A stretch of 64,000 nt of DNA, from the NCBI RefSeq assembly GCF_047495875.1, contig NC_092458.1, forward strand, positions 5,453,439 through 5,517,438, in the 5' to 3' direction. The DNA is from Pithys albifrons albifrons. Its lineage: Eukaryota > Chordata > Aves > Passeriformes > Thamnophilidae. Position numbers and translations under genes: made by a program. Every line of letters begins with the position of its first letter. Within the stretch, counting starts at the first letter, position 1. The notes under the pieces were generated by a model. It was given only the letters and a program-made list of their open reading frames with translations. It had not been told where the DNA came from and did not search any database. Below are positions 1 to 43,700 of this stretch, one piece after another.

Positions 1-3000
1 GGTTTTAATCTCAGTCTAAAAATGTGATTAAATCCCAGAAATAAGGTATCTTTTTCTGATATTAACTTTAAATTCTAGCATGTCTAGAATTAGTATAACA
101 TGAGTGGACAGATATATGGATATAAACATACACAGATTCATGCACACATGAATAATACATAGAAACAGTATTTTAACTATTGTGCACCAGACATAACCAT
201 TCCTTCACCTTAATAAAGTCTTGCAGTTCACCTTATAAAGTCTTGCAGTTAAAACCTTCAGGATCCAAAATACACACATTGACACAAAATTCAGCTCATC
301 TGTTAAATATTCAGTAATTTATTCTATTCTGTTTTCTCTAGATGTTTGGCTTTGAAGTTAAACACTATTTAAACCATACTAGTCCCTGGTTTTTGCACAG
401 TTTGCTGATGGCTTTTGAACAGAAATTACATGAAGGTCTGTTTCTCTTCATTAAGACTCACTTATAGGTCAGACGACTTTTGCAGCCTCTGTCAGGTGAA
501 AACCATTTTAAATACAACTTCTGCTGTGCTCACTGGTGCTTGAGATTCACTGAGGCACTTCAGACACCTCATATTCTCCAAGGGCTGCAATGCATTCCAG
601 TCCCTGCTTTTACAAAGGACCGAGTATCTTTGCTTCAAAAAGCCAATGTCCTTAGCCTGGAGACTTTGTTCAGTATTTACAGACTTTCCTGGAGCAGTAA
701 CATCTCTGGACAGCTGTGTGCAACTAAGGCAAAACACCTTGTTAGCAAGTGGCTTGGATATGTCTTTGCACTCTGCTGCAGATCTCAGGCTGTGTTGCTG
801 CTTTGCTCTCAGGAGAGAGAACACTCCTTGTTAAGTAGTTGTGAAATGTCTATTATTTCCCTGCTCGAGAAATCTGAGGTCTTTAATGGGTTTATTCACA
901 ATTTCCAAGCACAGGTTGTTTCTTCTAAAGATTTTGCCTTAAGGGAAGCATTCAATTAGTGTACACTTATTGTACCATGTTCAGATATCAACATTAATAT
1001 AGTAAATTGGGTGAAACGAGCTTCTTGCTTATCTTAATCTATGCAAAATAGAGGGAAAAAAAACCTTGGAGAGAAGTGAACACATTAATTCATGTTCAGA
1101 GCAAGTCTGCTAGAATCAGTTTAATGTGTAATGGAAAAAGTGCGAGAGAGGTTTTGTAGGTGTTGGTGTCTACAAGAAACTGAAATTTGTTTAGTTACAG
1201 CTGTGGGCACTGATCAATGCTCTAGTAAAATATTTTAAAAATATGAAATAAATAGAGGCTAAAAAAAGGAGGAAGATATTTAAAAATTAGGGCTTGAAGA
1301 TATAGAAGAATCTACACAGAGTATTTGTCTCTATAATGTTTAGCTGCCCATGAAGCTCGGAGAGGGATCCTAACTTTTAGTTTAAGAAAGGAAAGGATTT
1401 ACATGGAACACCTAAACATATAATTTTTAAAATATTTTTCATACTTTGAGAATTAGTTATTCCAGTTTCAAAACTGAAATTCTGTACAGAAAAAATCCAC
1501 ACCATGTATCAGATGAAGCCTTCCTAACAGCTGAGATTTTCCCCTGTTTGTTGTCTGTTTAATTCAGACTTTGAAATTAGTGTTAGGAGGATTGGGATCA
1601 TGGCTTCCTGATTTGTTTGCATGTAATGTTAATTTATACACCCTGGGACAGGAGTTTTATGCATCACATGTCTATTCAATCCAAGCAGCTGTTGCCAAGA
1701 GCTTAGTCATTAAAGGCAGTGACTGTGTGTCCTGTTACTTGTGAAGAAATGGCAGGAGGGTGCCCAGGAGACCTGGCACAGGGTATTAGTTACAGAAAAG
1801 AAATTAGATGCATGAACCTTCCCAGCCATGACTCTTGCCCCACTGTTCTTTTAAAAGCTGGCTGACTTGTAAGGATTCACAGAAGACCATCTGCTAAATC
1901 TTTCCAATCAAACCTTACTTGTATTTATTTATTTTAGAGAGTAAAGAAGACACACTCCAGCCTTTTGAAAGCTCTTTTTGCCCCAATAGCTAGAAGAAGA
2001 TGCAGGTTAAGATAATGTATTCAAGATATCCAATACATTGGCAAAGATCATCAGTCAAATTCCATTTGGACAGATTGGACAGATCCTACCACCTTCCCCT
2101 TTCTCTTTCTCTCTTAATGAGGTACATAACATTTCTTTATCATGCTCTTTAAACTGAAGAACAAAAATATAAAGTATTTCCCAGAGGTGGAAGTGAAATA
2201 AGCGGCATGAAAAGTATTCCACTTCCACTCTGAAATTCTGGCCTAACTTAGACAGGTAATAACACTACTGCAAGAAAGACATAGTTCTTTAATGCTACAT
2301 GTATATGAAAAAAAACATATAAAACTTACAAAAGATGAATCAGAATGCAGCTGCAGTCAATAGCAAACTCTCAGCATGAAAGGAAAGATGAAATTCACCT
2401 TTTTGTATGAAAAAGAAATAGAAGGCAAGGGAATTTACATTTCCAGTTTATTGGTAGTCATCCTGCTGCAGGAGTCCATTTCTCTTCATCTCTATTCCCA
2501 TGCACCTGCTGGGTCTGGGAGGGCTGGACCCTGACCCTGGATATATCCATACCTGGTGCTACTCCTTCAGCACATCAGCAGTGGCCTCTGAAGAGATGGC
2601 ATATGTGGTTGGGTTTATAAAAGGGCTGTCTGCTGCCTCTGGCTGCTCTAGTCCTAACACTGCTCATCTGTGCTGTCCAAATATTTTTCTAACAGCATAA
2701 CACTCCTGCAAATACTTCCCCTAAGAAAATGAGCTACAAATTTCAGGCCGAGTGCTGCACTAATCATGCTTTAATCATTTCCCTCGAGTATTCTTTCCAT
2801 AATGTGTGAGTAGTCCTTGCAAAATCACTGGTAAAGGAGCTTGGTTATAGGGAAGATTCAGCTGGAGATTTCACTTAATTTGGCTCCCTGTTTTCCTTGC
2901 TCAGTCACCTCTTTTGAGTATATTTTCCTTTTTTTTCTTGACTGCTGTGCCATTCTTTCTTTTCATGTTCTCTTTTCTTTTTACTTACTTTCTCCTCTTC

Positions 3001-3393
3001 TCTTGCTCACCTACTCACCCCCTTCCCTTTCACATTGCTTGTATGTTTCTTTTTGTATTGCACTTGGTCTCCTTTGAAGATTTGCAAAAAAATAACAACA
3101 TTTGAAATTAAGCTCTCAAGTTCAGGGGAAACAACCTGAGGCACAATTCTCTTGTAATTTAGATGTTTGTGCCCCTTGATGAAGTCTGATTTTTGAAAAC
3201 AATACTCACAGTGCCCACTGCAGCTCAGTACTATTGGAATCCGCTTTATTGAACCTATAAAGGTCAACAATAGGCAACAGAGCCTCTCTGATCTACAGTT
3301 TTGGCTTTATATTATCTTGTTGTATTCTCATGCTGTTCAAGAGTAAGAAGGGTGGTAATTTCACTTAGCCTGCCCTGCTCTGACACTGCCCGT
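1..3393. other. Upstream intergenic DNA, no gene recognised
   Basis: AT-rich sequence without exons I can recognise. A polypyrimidine-rich stretch lies at about 2895-3035. In mammals POLA1 is divergent from PCYT1B, but I see no POLA1 exon or second CpG island here. The frame at 480-959 (159 codons) resembles no known protein. Confidence 0.6.
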
Positions 3394-3920
3394 GCTTGGG
3401 AGGGCAGGACACAGCTGAGCCAGCAGTGCCCTTGTGGCCAAGGAGCCCAGTGGAATCCTCAGTGCATTGGGAAGAGCAGCAGGTGGAGGGAGATGATCCT
3501 GCCCCCTGCTCAGCCCCACTGAGCCGTATCTGGAGTGTTGTGTCCAGTTCTGGGCTCCTCAGTACAAGGACATGGAGGTCCTGGAGCAGCAGCTCCGGTA
3601 AAGGGCAGCAGGCAATGAAGCAACTGGAGCATCCCAGGCAACCAGCAGCAGAACAAGAGGACACAGGCTTAAGCTCTGCCAGGGGAGGTTTAGGTTGGAT
3701 ATTAGAAAGAAATTCTTTACAGAGAGAGTAATCAGGCACTGGAATGGCCTGCTCAGAGAGGTGGTGGATTCATCATCCCTGGAGGTTTTTAAGATGAGAC
3801 TGGATGTGGCCCTGAGTGCCATGATCTGGTAATCACAGTGGTGTTGGATTAAGGGTTGGACTTGATGATCTCAGAGGTCTGTTCCAACCCAACTGATTCT
3901 ATGATTCTATGATTCTGTGA
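3394..3920 (+). mobile_element. CR1 LINE 3' fragment with repeat tail
   Basis: Recognisable CR1 3' sequence: 'ctggagcagcagctccgg', 'aggttggatattagaaag', 'ggaggtttttaagatgagac', 'ggttggacttgatgatctc'. It ends in ATTCTATG-type tail units (gattctatgattctatg). It is 5'-truncated, as usual for CR1, and lies about 700 bp upstream of the PCYT1B start. Confidence 0.92.
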
Positions 3921-3931
3921 TCTCTCTAACA

Positions 3932-4185
3932 AGGAAATGCTGAGGGAGCTGGGCCTGTTCAGCCTTGAGAAGACTCCTGAGAGGGGACCCCATCAATCAG
4001 CATCTGAAGGGAGGGTGCCAAGAGGATTGAGCCGGGCTCTTCTCGGTGGTGCCAAGCAGCCTTGCCAAGGCAATTGGCAGAAACTGATGCACAGGAAGTT
4101 CCACCTGAACATGAGGAAGAACTTCTTTCCCTGTGGGTGACTGTGCACTAAAGGGAATGCCTGGAGAGGTGGCGAGGTGTCCCTC
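3932..4185 (+). mobile_element. CR1 LINE fragment, same orientation
   Basis: A second CR1 piece: 'gagggagctgggcctgttca', 'agaagactcctgagaggg', 'aacatgaggaagaacttc'. It lacks the tail and begins within about 12 bp of the end of the first copy, so it is either a separate insertion or a rearranged part. Its 3' part runs towards the pentanucleotide satellite. Confidence 0.85.
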
Positions 4186-4223
4186 ATGGACATACTTCTG
4201 CCCCTTTAGGCTGCAATCGCCTG

Positions 4224-4370
4224 CCATGACATGCCATGCCATGCCACTCCATGCCACGCCATGCCATGCCATCTCATGCCATGCCATGCCACGCCATGCC
4301 ATGCCATGCCATGCCATGCCATGCCATCCCATCCCATCCCATCCCATCCCATCCCAACCCATCCCATCCC
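4224..4370 (+). repeat. Two-phase pentanucleotide satellite (CCATG)n then (CCATC)n
   Basis: About 100 bp of mostly CCATG units with scattered variants (ccact, ccacg, catct) pass at about 4326 into about 45 bp of CCATC units. The two phases differ by one base, so one probably arose from the other and spread. It ends directly at the CpG island. One frame stays open through it into PCYT1B exon 1. Confidence 0.95.
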
Positions 4371-4440
4371 GACCCTTCCCGGGTTCCGAGCGGCGTGGGC
4401 GGGGCCGCCGTGGGGCGCGAGCGGTGGCGCGGCAGAGCTG

Positions 4441-4524
4441 CAGCCAATCAGAAGTCAGTATGCAAATGTATGCCCCGCCCCGACTCGCGCGGAGGGGGCG
4501 GGGCCAGGCGGTTGCCGTGGCGAC
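4441..4524 (+). promoter_or_regulatory. PCYT1B proximal promoter motif cluster
   Basis: Within 85 bp, ending about 70 bp before the ATG, are a CCAAT box (4444-4448, in gccaatcag), a perfect octamer ATGCAAAT (4460-4467), two GC boxes (ccccgcccc 4473-4481, gggggcgggg 4494-4503) and an X-box-like near-palindrome GTTGCCGTGGCGAC (4511-4524), the shape bound by RFX factors. No TATA box is evident. Binding and the exact start of transcription are inferred. Confidence 0.55.
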
Positions 4525-4592
4525 GCGCGCGGCCGAGCCCCCGGGCGGCTCCCGGGGAGACCCCCCGCGCCGGGCGGGCCCGGGCGGCGGCC

Positions 4593-34283
<29,691 letters not shown>

Positions 34284-34770
34284 AATACATATTTTTTTAA
34301 CCATGAGACAGAAGAACAAGCTATGAACTCAACCACTGGATGGGGAGAAGCGTGAGGAACACCAGGGGTATCTCTGACAGCAGGGATCGTGCTCTGGGAA
34401 ATGATGAAAATGAACTGGAGTACAGCAAGGGAGATCTCAGGAAGAGCTTATCCCATCCCCACTCCCTGGCGGTTCTGGAGGCCCAGCCAGCAGCACCTGC
34501 CAGGCACAGCACCAGGGACTGAGAAAAACACACCTGTGTGCCAGGTCCTGTCCCTGTCTTGCTGCTCCAGGCCAGGCCAATGTGAGCTCTGCACCGAGGG
34601 GGGCTGGCAGGAGAGCCCTGCTGGCTCCTGATCCAGACCCAGCACACAGGCAAGTGTCGGCTGCAACCTACGGATGGAGGAAATGCAGTTGTACCAGACC
34701 CTGCTGACCTTGAGCTCTTCTGGCACATGAAGGAATGGCATTGCTGCAGCAAATACACTGAGAAACAAGG

Positions 34771-34776
34771 AATAAA
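34771..34776 (+). terminator. PCYT1B: Candidate PCYT1B polyadenylation signal AATAAA
   Basis: A canonical AATAAA about 490 bp after the stop, followed within 15 bp by a T-rich tract (tacctttttt), as expected for a downstream element. A longer 3' UTR using a later signal, such as ATTAAA near 35035, is possible. Confidence 0.45.
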
Positions 34777-37700
34777 GTTCTACCTTTTTTCTTTTCCAAT
34801 AACGTCTGCCCCAGAGCCCAAACTATACCTCTGAAATGGAGAGCTCTCCAGGCGAGTTGGGGGAAAATCCACTTTTAATATAATCAGTGCTGCTTGTTGA
34901 CCAAGCCTCTGTATGGGATGTATGTAAAGAGTCAGGCTTTTTGCTTTATCAGATTGTTCTCCATGTCTTAGTGCCTGAACAGCTGCCTGATCACTTCCAG
35001 TTTGCTCCCTGGCTTTGCACTTTGACGGAAAAAAATTAAATGAAAAGACAGCCCTAGCTGGAATGTGGTGGTTTAGAAGATAGTTTGAAGATGGTTGTCA
35101 TTTTGACTGGTGAATTCTAAAAAACACAACATGGGATCCCAAGGCCTTGGGATGTGGCCTCCTAGGAAACCCTGCTGCTCCCAGCACACAGTGCTGCTGT
35201 TGTCACATAGTACTCAGCCAGTTCAACAAACTTCTCATCAGGTTCTCAACAAGGTCTGTTCACAGACACACTGCCTCTGCAGAGGGACCCGAGGCCATTC
35301 TTCTGTCCCAAAATGGAGAAGAAGTTGGAAAAAAGGAAGCCTTTTAAAGGGGATTAGACACAAGGATTTTTTCTCTCCATCCGTGACACCCATCCAGCCC
35401 CCAGCAGAAAAACAGGGAGAGTACACAGGTGAAGCTTTCCCCTTCCCTTGATGATCTCCTTCCAACTGGGCAAAGCCAGACCTGACTGACTTCTGGCTTC
35501 ACAGTCAGTCCCTCAGCTGGCACCTGCTGAGGTGGCTGCAGGGACTGGCAGGATTTCTGAGCATGGGGGGCCCCAGCCCTGGGGGCTGCTCTGCCCCAGA
35601 GCCCAAGGAAGCCCCCAGCGCTGTGGTGGGGCTGGGCACCAGTGATGCCATTTGGCCCCCAGGCTTGCCTGGCACAGCTGCCTGAGCACACAGGCACATG
35701 GAGGCTCCAGCCCAGCACCAGCTCTGGTGTCCTGCCTATAGGAAAAGGCTGATACTGCCCACTTGTCTTTGGGCAGTCTGCTGGGCACAGCCTCAGGCAT
35801 CCCAGAACAGGGGGTCACAGCAGCAAAATCACTGCTGTGGTGCTGCTGCCTGGGATTGCAAACCCACCAGGACATGGTGCCTGCTGTGGGCAGCACCATC
35901 CACCACTTGCTGCTTCCCTACACAAGCAGCGCAGGAAGTGCTGGGAGAGGGAGCGCTCCATGAGGCTCTTGGAAAAGAACTGAGGGAAGAAGATGCCGGG
36001 TGGTGTGGTTGTACTTGCTGACAGCAATGCCCCCCAGCTGCTGTCCTGACCTTGCTGAGTGACCAGGTTGGTTGGTAGGTAAATTCCTTTCACTCTGTCC
36101 CCTTCCAGATACTTTTCTGGACAGGTAAATTACAGACCTTAGTACGAGGCGCTCAGCTCATTCCCTACAACTTTCATCCCTCCCCTACTACGGGGGAATT
36201 GATTTTTCCTTGGGAACATTCTGCCAGACACTTCTCAGGTGTCCCCAAGACCAAGTACACAGCATCTTGTGCCACACTTTGTCCTCTGGAGACAAGCTAG
36301 TTCCTTCTTCACAGAGCTGCAAAAAGAGATGAGCAGGAAATAGGGTGGAAAGTGCAAAGGGAGAGCCACAGCTACTGCAGCTGCCCCCAGCTGTGCACCC
36401 AATGGAACGATGCAATTAAGACCTTTCTCAGCCTTAGGCAACCTGTTAGTGTAATTTCATACTTGGGATGCACTTGTTAAGTTTTCCTGATTCTTTGCAA
36501 GTCTTAAGTCTTCCCATCACAAACCACTCCTCCACCACAGGAACTGTCTGTGCTCTTTTGGTGCTGTTGATACGATGAGCCATGTCCAAATGCAATGGAG
36601 GTGGGCAGGGATTTGTTGTTCTTGGTTTTTACCACTTCTTTTTTGTTCATTTTAGTTTCATAACACTTAAGTTCAGCAGCCCTTGCTCAGTGGTTTGAAT
36701 GGGGACAGCACCACGACTTGTAAGTGGGAACTGGAGAAAAACTCACCAGTGACCTGTTCTTAACAGAAGCTTTCTCAGAGTCACAGGTGGGTACCCAGCA
36801 ACAAAGCCATATACTGTACCAGGTGTCCATTTGCATAACGCTGAAGCCTTTCCCTGCTGGTACATTCATGTGCTGTCTCCAGCAAACCAGAACCTCTTCG
36901 TCTCTAGACACGGGGAGGACAGTTTTGCACTTCTGAGTCATGGTTGGGGTTTATTTTTCACAAGCGTTGCTTTGAGTCCTATTTATCAGCCAAGCTCCAC
37001 ATGAAAAATAAACAGTGTATGACAGACACAGCTGCCTCTCCCTGTTATTTTAAGCACCTTTGGACACAAAACAACCAGCATAAAGCCCACTGATGGCACA
37101 GTGCCCGTTTCCCCCATCCTTGGTACCACAGGGCTTTACACCCCCACGAACGCCACTAGAGCAGCTCTGTCAGCCTGCCCAAAATGCTGCTGCTGCTCTC
37201 CACATGGACAAGATCACCTCTCCTTCCCTTCAACCCACATTTTTGTGGCTGCAAGGCAAAGGTGGGGAAATGCTGTCCCAGCTGGAGAGGTGCAGCCTTA
37301 GACACCATCAAGTCTGAGACACCCCTCACCCTCTGCCCCAGCACAGTGGAATCAGGAGCCACTACTTTAGTTATTCTAAATGGAAGAAAGAGATGGTGCT
37401 TTTGCAGCCATTCTGGTTTGGCTGCTGAAAACTGTCCCCAGCAGCAACTGAGATGCTGCCATGGGTGTCAAATGATGTGTGGCTGTGCCAGTTTTATGGA
37501 AAACTGCAGCAGCAAACATGAGCCACAGGGACAAATCCTGACACTGGCCTTCAGACTTGACTTCCTCCAGCTGAGTCAGTGTGACACATGAATATTCCTG
37601 CTTTGCTCATTTGTCCTTTCTGTAAGAAAGGAGTTACTACTGCAGCAGCTGTAAAGATCATTTACTGAACAGTCCTGCCTCAGGCAGGGAGAAGCACAGG

Positions 37701-40700
37701 CCTTCCCACCTGAGATATTTTTAATTACAGAATAAGCAAATTTCAAAGTCCTTGAGCACAGCAGAGAAGCTATTTAAAATCAGAGAGTCTTCACCAAAAT
37801 GCTGCCAGATGACACAGGCTTTATTCCTAAGATGGATTTGGGGCTGTTTTGAGCTGTCTTGGCATCACTTGGGAGTTACATGAGAAGCATCCCTGTGAGT
37901 GAGCTCAGAGTGTTCAGCCTGGCCCAGAGGAGATCCTGGTTTTGGTTCATGGCAAACCCCCTTGGGAACAAGGCAGCCCCTGAATCAACTGCAGGCCTAT
38001 CAGCTCAGCAGGAAGGAAAGGTTTGACAGTACATTACATGTGCTGGTGAAAGCATAACAAGCCATCACAGGAAGAGTCCTGTGTGATAGCATGTAATTAA
38101 GCAGCAGTTTCACTTGAGTCTGGTTCAGAAGACCCCTGACCTCCTCATAAACAGAGCTGAAGATAGTCAGAAAATGAACCCAGAGTTTTGCTCTTGGGAG
38201 GAGACCCTTTCAAAGCAACAGACTTATCTTAAGAACTCCTAGTCTGATTTTGAAGAGAATTCTTTTCCTCTCAAAATATGTGTGACTGGTAGTGCAAACA
38301 TGCAGGTATTTTCTGCCCTTTTCTTTCCAAAGGGAAGGCCCTTTCCTGGTATGTAAAAGAAAGGACAGCATTAGCATTTCTAACCAAAAGGGAAATCAGG
38401 GTCACTGCTTCACAGCTCTGCCTGAGGGAGAGGAGACAGATACAGAATGAAATAAAAATAACTGAAAGCCTTTGGATATGCACTTTCACTGTGCTAATCC
38501 AGGAATGCAGGACTGAGACTCCAGCAACAACTGAGGCTCTTCCCATAACAATGTCACAAGAGCCTTGAATTCCCCTGCCCCAGCGAGTTGTTCTGGCCCA
38601 TTCTTTCACACTTGGTATCTCCATCCATTTTTTAGACACTCTCCAACAGCATCAATCCCTGCTTCAATGAGGAACAGGGAACTGCAAGTTCTGAAGCCAA
38701 GTGAGGCAGTTCTGCCTTTCACACAAACAGAAATGCCTGCTTTGTGTACTGGAGAATGGCAAAATACACTGTGAAGACCCACAAGCAAAACAAATACAAG
38801 GAGGAAATTATGCCTTTGAAAGGATCCCCTCCTTTAACCCTTCCCAAAGGCAGTTTCACTCTATGAAAACAGAAATGTCCCCTTAGAGGATTAAAAAGTT
38901 ACAGGGCTTGATCCTCCTTTTCTCTGGTAATACTTCATTGTCTGTGCTATACATGAAGTAAATTATCCCTGTGGAGTCATCACGATTTTGACTTGAAATA
39001 CTTTCATCATTTTGGTAGCTCAGTTTTCCAGTTACATTTAGGTTTTGGACACAAGTCTTACCTCCATAGGCAGGGGAATTCCTTCTGTTGCCCAGCAGAT
39101 TATGGTAAATAATCACTCCCCTTGCCCCTCCTTGATTGTCTAAAAGGCCTCTCACAAATGAGTGCATTTATTCCATGAAAACCAAACACTTTAAATATTT
39201 ACAGTGTTCCCATGCAAAGAAAAAATGCATAAGGCATATCCTGTGTAAGAGATTCTCCCAAAAATAGCTGGTTCCAAACGAAACATAATCCAAACATCAA
39301 AAATCTTGGGTGGTGGGTTTAAATTTCATTTTTCCTCCTAAAGAGGATCTTTTCTTTAAACCATCTCACAGCACATACTTGTATCACAGCAACACACTGA
39401 ACACGGAGAAGGAAAACACCAGCACACTCACGGTATCTTTAAAGAAAGGAAAGAAAAAAAATAATATCATGTCTGACACCTTTCAACTTCCAGTTTCTGA
39501 GATTTCAAGTCCATGTGTTAAGAACTGATAAATAAACTACACAGGAGCTAATTAAAACACAGCCATTATGCAAGGAGTGGTGGTACTACCACACCATCAG
39601 CAGAACTGACTCCAGCCAATGACCTGAAGTTACACCCACAGAGATGTGCCCGAGAGGATCACCTCGCATGCTTTACCCAACTGTTACCAAGAACCCAAAA
39701 GTTAGAGATTAATTATATACTTGAGCACTGACAGTTGTGTGTCCAGCCCCCTGATGAAACACTTCCATGTGCCCTTACAAATCTAGAAACCCCAGTTGAC
39801 TTGCTGTAAAGCAGCATTCAGCAAGCTGGGGGGATTGTCCACTGCTGAGTGCACAGAGTAACAGCAAGACTGAATGTATTTAAAAACCAAAACAAAGCGT
39901 AACTGCAACCTCCTCCTCCATCACAAACAGCCATTTGTGAGATACTTTGTAAAGTGGTGACTCAGACATTTCTCGCAGCACATAACGCAACAGGCAATTG
40001 TCAGGTGCTGCATCACACAGACCATGAACACCCACTCACCAAAATGGACACCATACCTGGAAATCCAGAAGGAAAGAATATTTCCCTGGGGGAATATTGT
40101 TGTCCTGTTCCAGAGCATGGAGAGCTCAGCACTCAGAAGCACCAATCTTTAGTTCACAAACATCCAGGGACATGGAAACTATGACACAGCCGTGGGTCAC
40201 AAAGCCACTTCCCTTGACCTGAATGCAGACCTGACCATGCCTCAAGTGCTGCCCCTCCACTGTCCCCAGGACTCTGCACCAAGTATTCCCATATCTATAA
40301 TGACATTTATTTCCAGAAGGATAAAGAGCAAAGAGAAATAGGTGAGGGAGACACTGGACAGGACAGCTCACATGGCAGAACGTGCAAACTGGCATCAGTT
40401 TCCAAAATGGCAAGAACGTGTAAATGACACTGGCCTTGGAGAGCTTCCCAGCACCAACACACAGTCAACATGTGACTTGAAGACTGGCAGAACTGAAGCT
40501 TCCTTCTAAAATGGTCTTTGAAATCAGGTACCTGGATGCTAAATTCAAGAAAAGAATCCAGAGTGGCAGATCAAAAATGTCTTACAAGGTTCAAATCACT
40601 GCTCCAGCAGCACACAAGCAGAAGCAAAGGGACATCACGGCTGCCTTTGGACTAGGAGACACAGGAGGGGAACAGCTTGGGCCAGAGCCATAAGACAAAT

Positions 40701-43700
40701 TATCCAAGTCACTAGGACAGAGGAGGACTTTCAGATGGCTGTCACAGGATTTCCAAATGGCTGATGCTGTTGGACAGCACACAGGAGACATTATTTACTA
40801 CACTCCATTTTAATCCTAGAGGAGATGGCAAAAAGCTTGGAGTAACAACAGCCTCCAAGTTAGATGCTGAATATAAACTGATGTGACATTACTAAAAAGT
40901 TTAATTTTTCCAATCAAGCATGCCTGACATGTTTTGTATGTCTGACTTAATTTAAAAACTGTCTGCTGCAAGCCTTCTCTTTCCACTGAAAGTGACAAAT
41001 TGAAGTACTGAGTCTACAGCCGTCTAAAAAGGCATGAATTGTACAACAAAAACCTCATCCCTTATTACAAATTGTTCTCATATATAAGCCTGTGTTCTAA
41101 AGCCATAAATCTTCATTATAGTGCTGCTGCTGCAGCAACTCGTTGCTTTATTTTCTACAAACAGCTACTGCCAAATATTATGCAGTACATGCTGACAGAT
41201 TCTGCAAATTTGAGCTACTTAATTAACCACTCAGCTCCTGTGAATACTCAGGCAAATGGTGAGCAGTGAGAAAGTACAACACACAGACTTCTTCTCATTT
41301 GAAGTTTTAAAATAAATTCTTCATCTGTAAGAAAATTATTTCAGTTCTAGCAAAATTTTGGCCATCTGGAGCCTCATTTATTACTTAATAAGAAAGCTAA
41401 TGAGCCAAGCGAGGTTGGTCCCCAGGCATTTTCCTGCTCTGGAATTGCTTGGTAAGAAACTTCAGGGTTTTTTTTTTCATTTTCTTGAGTAACTTAAGAA
41501 GCTGTATGGAGAGCAGAAGAAATTTCAAGGTAGAAGCCTTGGGTGTTGAGTTTATAACAGCGATTTCAGCTGTCAAGAATAATCCAAAATTTAGCTTTAG
41601 GGAGATTTATATAGCAGAAAAAAGAACCCAAACACCAAAGGTGCTAAAATTACTCTGAGCTCCCAAGTGCAGCTGAGTCTGCCCCTCTGTGGGCATGTGA
41701 GAAGTTGACCTTTGGCTGCCAAATCACAAACTAAGCTCCATATTGTGTGAAACCAAATCAATCCCTTAAAAGTTTCATCGTGTAGATTTTGTGTATTTTT
41801 ATTTGTCAACTATGGAAAGAAAAAAGGAAAATAAGAGTATACACAAGTCAAGTACTAGAAACAATTTCAATAAGTTGCAGAAGATTCTAAAATAAATTTA
41901 AAACATGTCCAAGTAATCTAATGAAAAATTACCTTCTCACTCCTCCACTACAGGTATAGTTGATGCAAATGATGTCACCTCAGAGGAGGCACCACGAGAC
42001 CACTTTCCCTCTGGGTTGGAGGTGCAACACAGGCCAGTTCACCACTAAGAGCTCTTCCTGTAATTGACCTTTGGAACAAAATTACTTGGTTTCCACCCAC
42101 ATCAGAAGCTCATCAAAACCTCAGTGCAGGTTTAGCACTGAAACAGTCCCTTCTGCAGAGCCAGAGGCATGGAGGGCTTGGGAACACGCCTGCCTCTGCC
42201 TGATGGGATCTACAGAGGGCGTGGATTTCAGAGGACTGTCTGCCACCTCTTGGCAGTATTCAATTCAAAGGAAAAATAAAGCAATTAATGCTAGTGGGAT
42301 AATGTCAGAATTACCACAACCTCGTCAATCCTACTGACACTACATGAAAAAACCCTCCAGATTTAAGAAGAAAACAAGTTCTCTATGCCAATTTCTGAGG
42401 ACTTTTAAGGACACATAATACTGCAATTAAAGCACATGAACTTTAAATTCTCATTTATTTTTAATTAGAAAGCCGCTTCAGTTACACAAATCTTCATTGT
42501 TTCAAATTAATGTCAACAGCCTGAGTCCTGATCCTGAGAACAGATTCATCTAAGCAGGATTCCTCTCATACACTCTTTACTTGTGCAAGTATTTGCAAGA
42601 TTCAGCCCTGGAGTCACTACACAGTTTACAGCTAGGTTCCTCATTTGTGAGCAAAGTCCCCTCTGAACTCAGTAACACATCGTTCTGTCATGTGCCATCA
42701 TGTCCTCTGAACTCTGCAAAAACACATATATGTTCATTCATAGACAGGGAAGTATGTCAGGAAGAAGCCAAGAGCAGCTACTGGAAACCATGGCATCCAC
42801 TTGGCAACCAAGGAAACAAGCAAGGAATGGGAACACTGCACAATCAGACATGGTTATCCTCAAGATAAATACTAACAATAAACATTTAGGCTGTTTTCTA
42901 CAGAACTGTTTTCATGAATCATGACCACGTTTGCAGCACTTCACACATAAGGGTCTAGAAGTGTCTATTAAAGGTGAAGGGGGAGGAAATGCTTTCCATG
43001 TCACTGAGGTCAGGATTTCACCCCAAGTACCACATTTGGGGGCAGGTGAACAGGAGATGGCACTACCCTGTACGATCACTCCTGCTCACTTCTTGGAGAA
43101 AGTGAACAGCTGTGTCAAAGCAAATGCCACTGAGGACAAAGAGAAGAATACTGCCCAGCTGCAGCAGCAAGTGTAGCTTTATACAGCCAAAAAGTAGCCT
43201 GAGTTTTCCAAGAACACCACAATTAATATCCATAATCTTTAAGCCAATGGACCTGCCCTAAACAGTGCCCAAGAGGTAGCACAAACTGCAGCAGAACAAA
43301 GACTTTCTCTGTGCTGTCCTAGGTCATCACAGCCAAGTACAGAGGTGAAGACTCTGCACTTGAGTTGTAAAAGAAGCATTTCAGTATCTTCTGAATATTT
43401 CTCATCAAGTGTTGACTCTGAAAGGACCCCTTGTTGCCTCAAAGCAAAGCCTAGAAAAGCAGGGAGCACAAATACATACATGATTTGGAGAGACTTCCAT
43501 ATCTAGTAATATTAAACTAGGCAGGGGATTAATAAAATTACATTCAAGACACATACAACAAAAGAACATACAATGGACAAAAAAGTTAAACTATTTGTTA
43601 CATTGTGACATACAGAAATTGTTCATAAATTCTCAGGAAACATCTCTTGTTCAGTTTGTTAATCACTAAACACAACAGATAGGGAACATTTTCACTGAAA

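Noticed and set aside
480..959. 159-codon + strand open frame
   Set aside because: No resemblance to a known protein, no splice or promoter context, overlapped by a 110-codon frame on the other strand; expected by chance.
1..4400. Possible POLA1 first exon, expected divergent from PCYT1B by human synteny
   Set aside because: No POLA1-like start, acidic N-terminal coding or second CpG island is visible; the gene probably lies beyond the left edge.
4236..4592. N-terminal extension of PCYT1B through the pentanucleotide array
   Set aside because: The extension is only the translated repeat plus CpG-island sequence; the known beta N-terminus starts at 4593.
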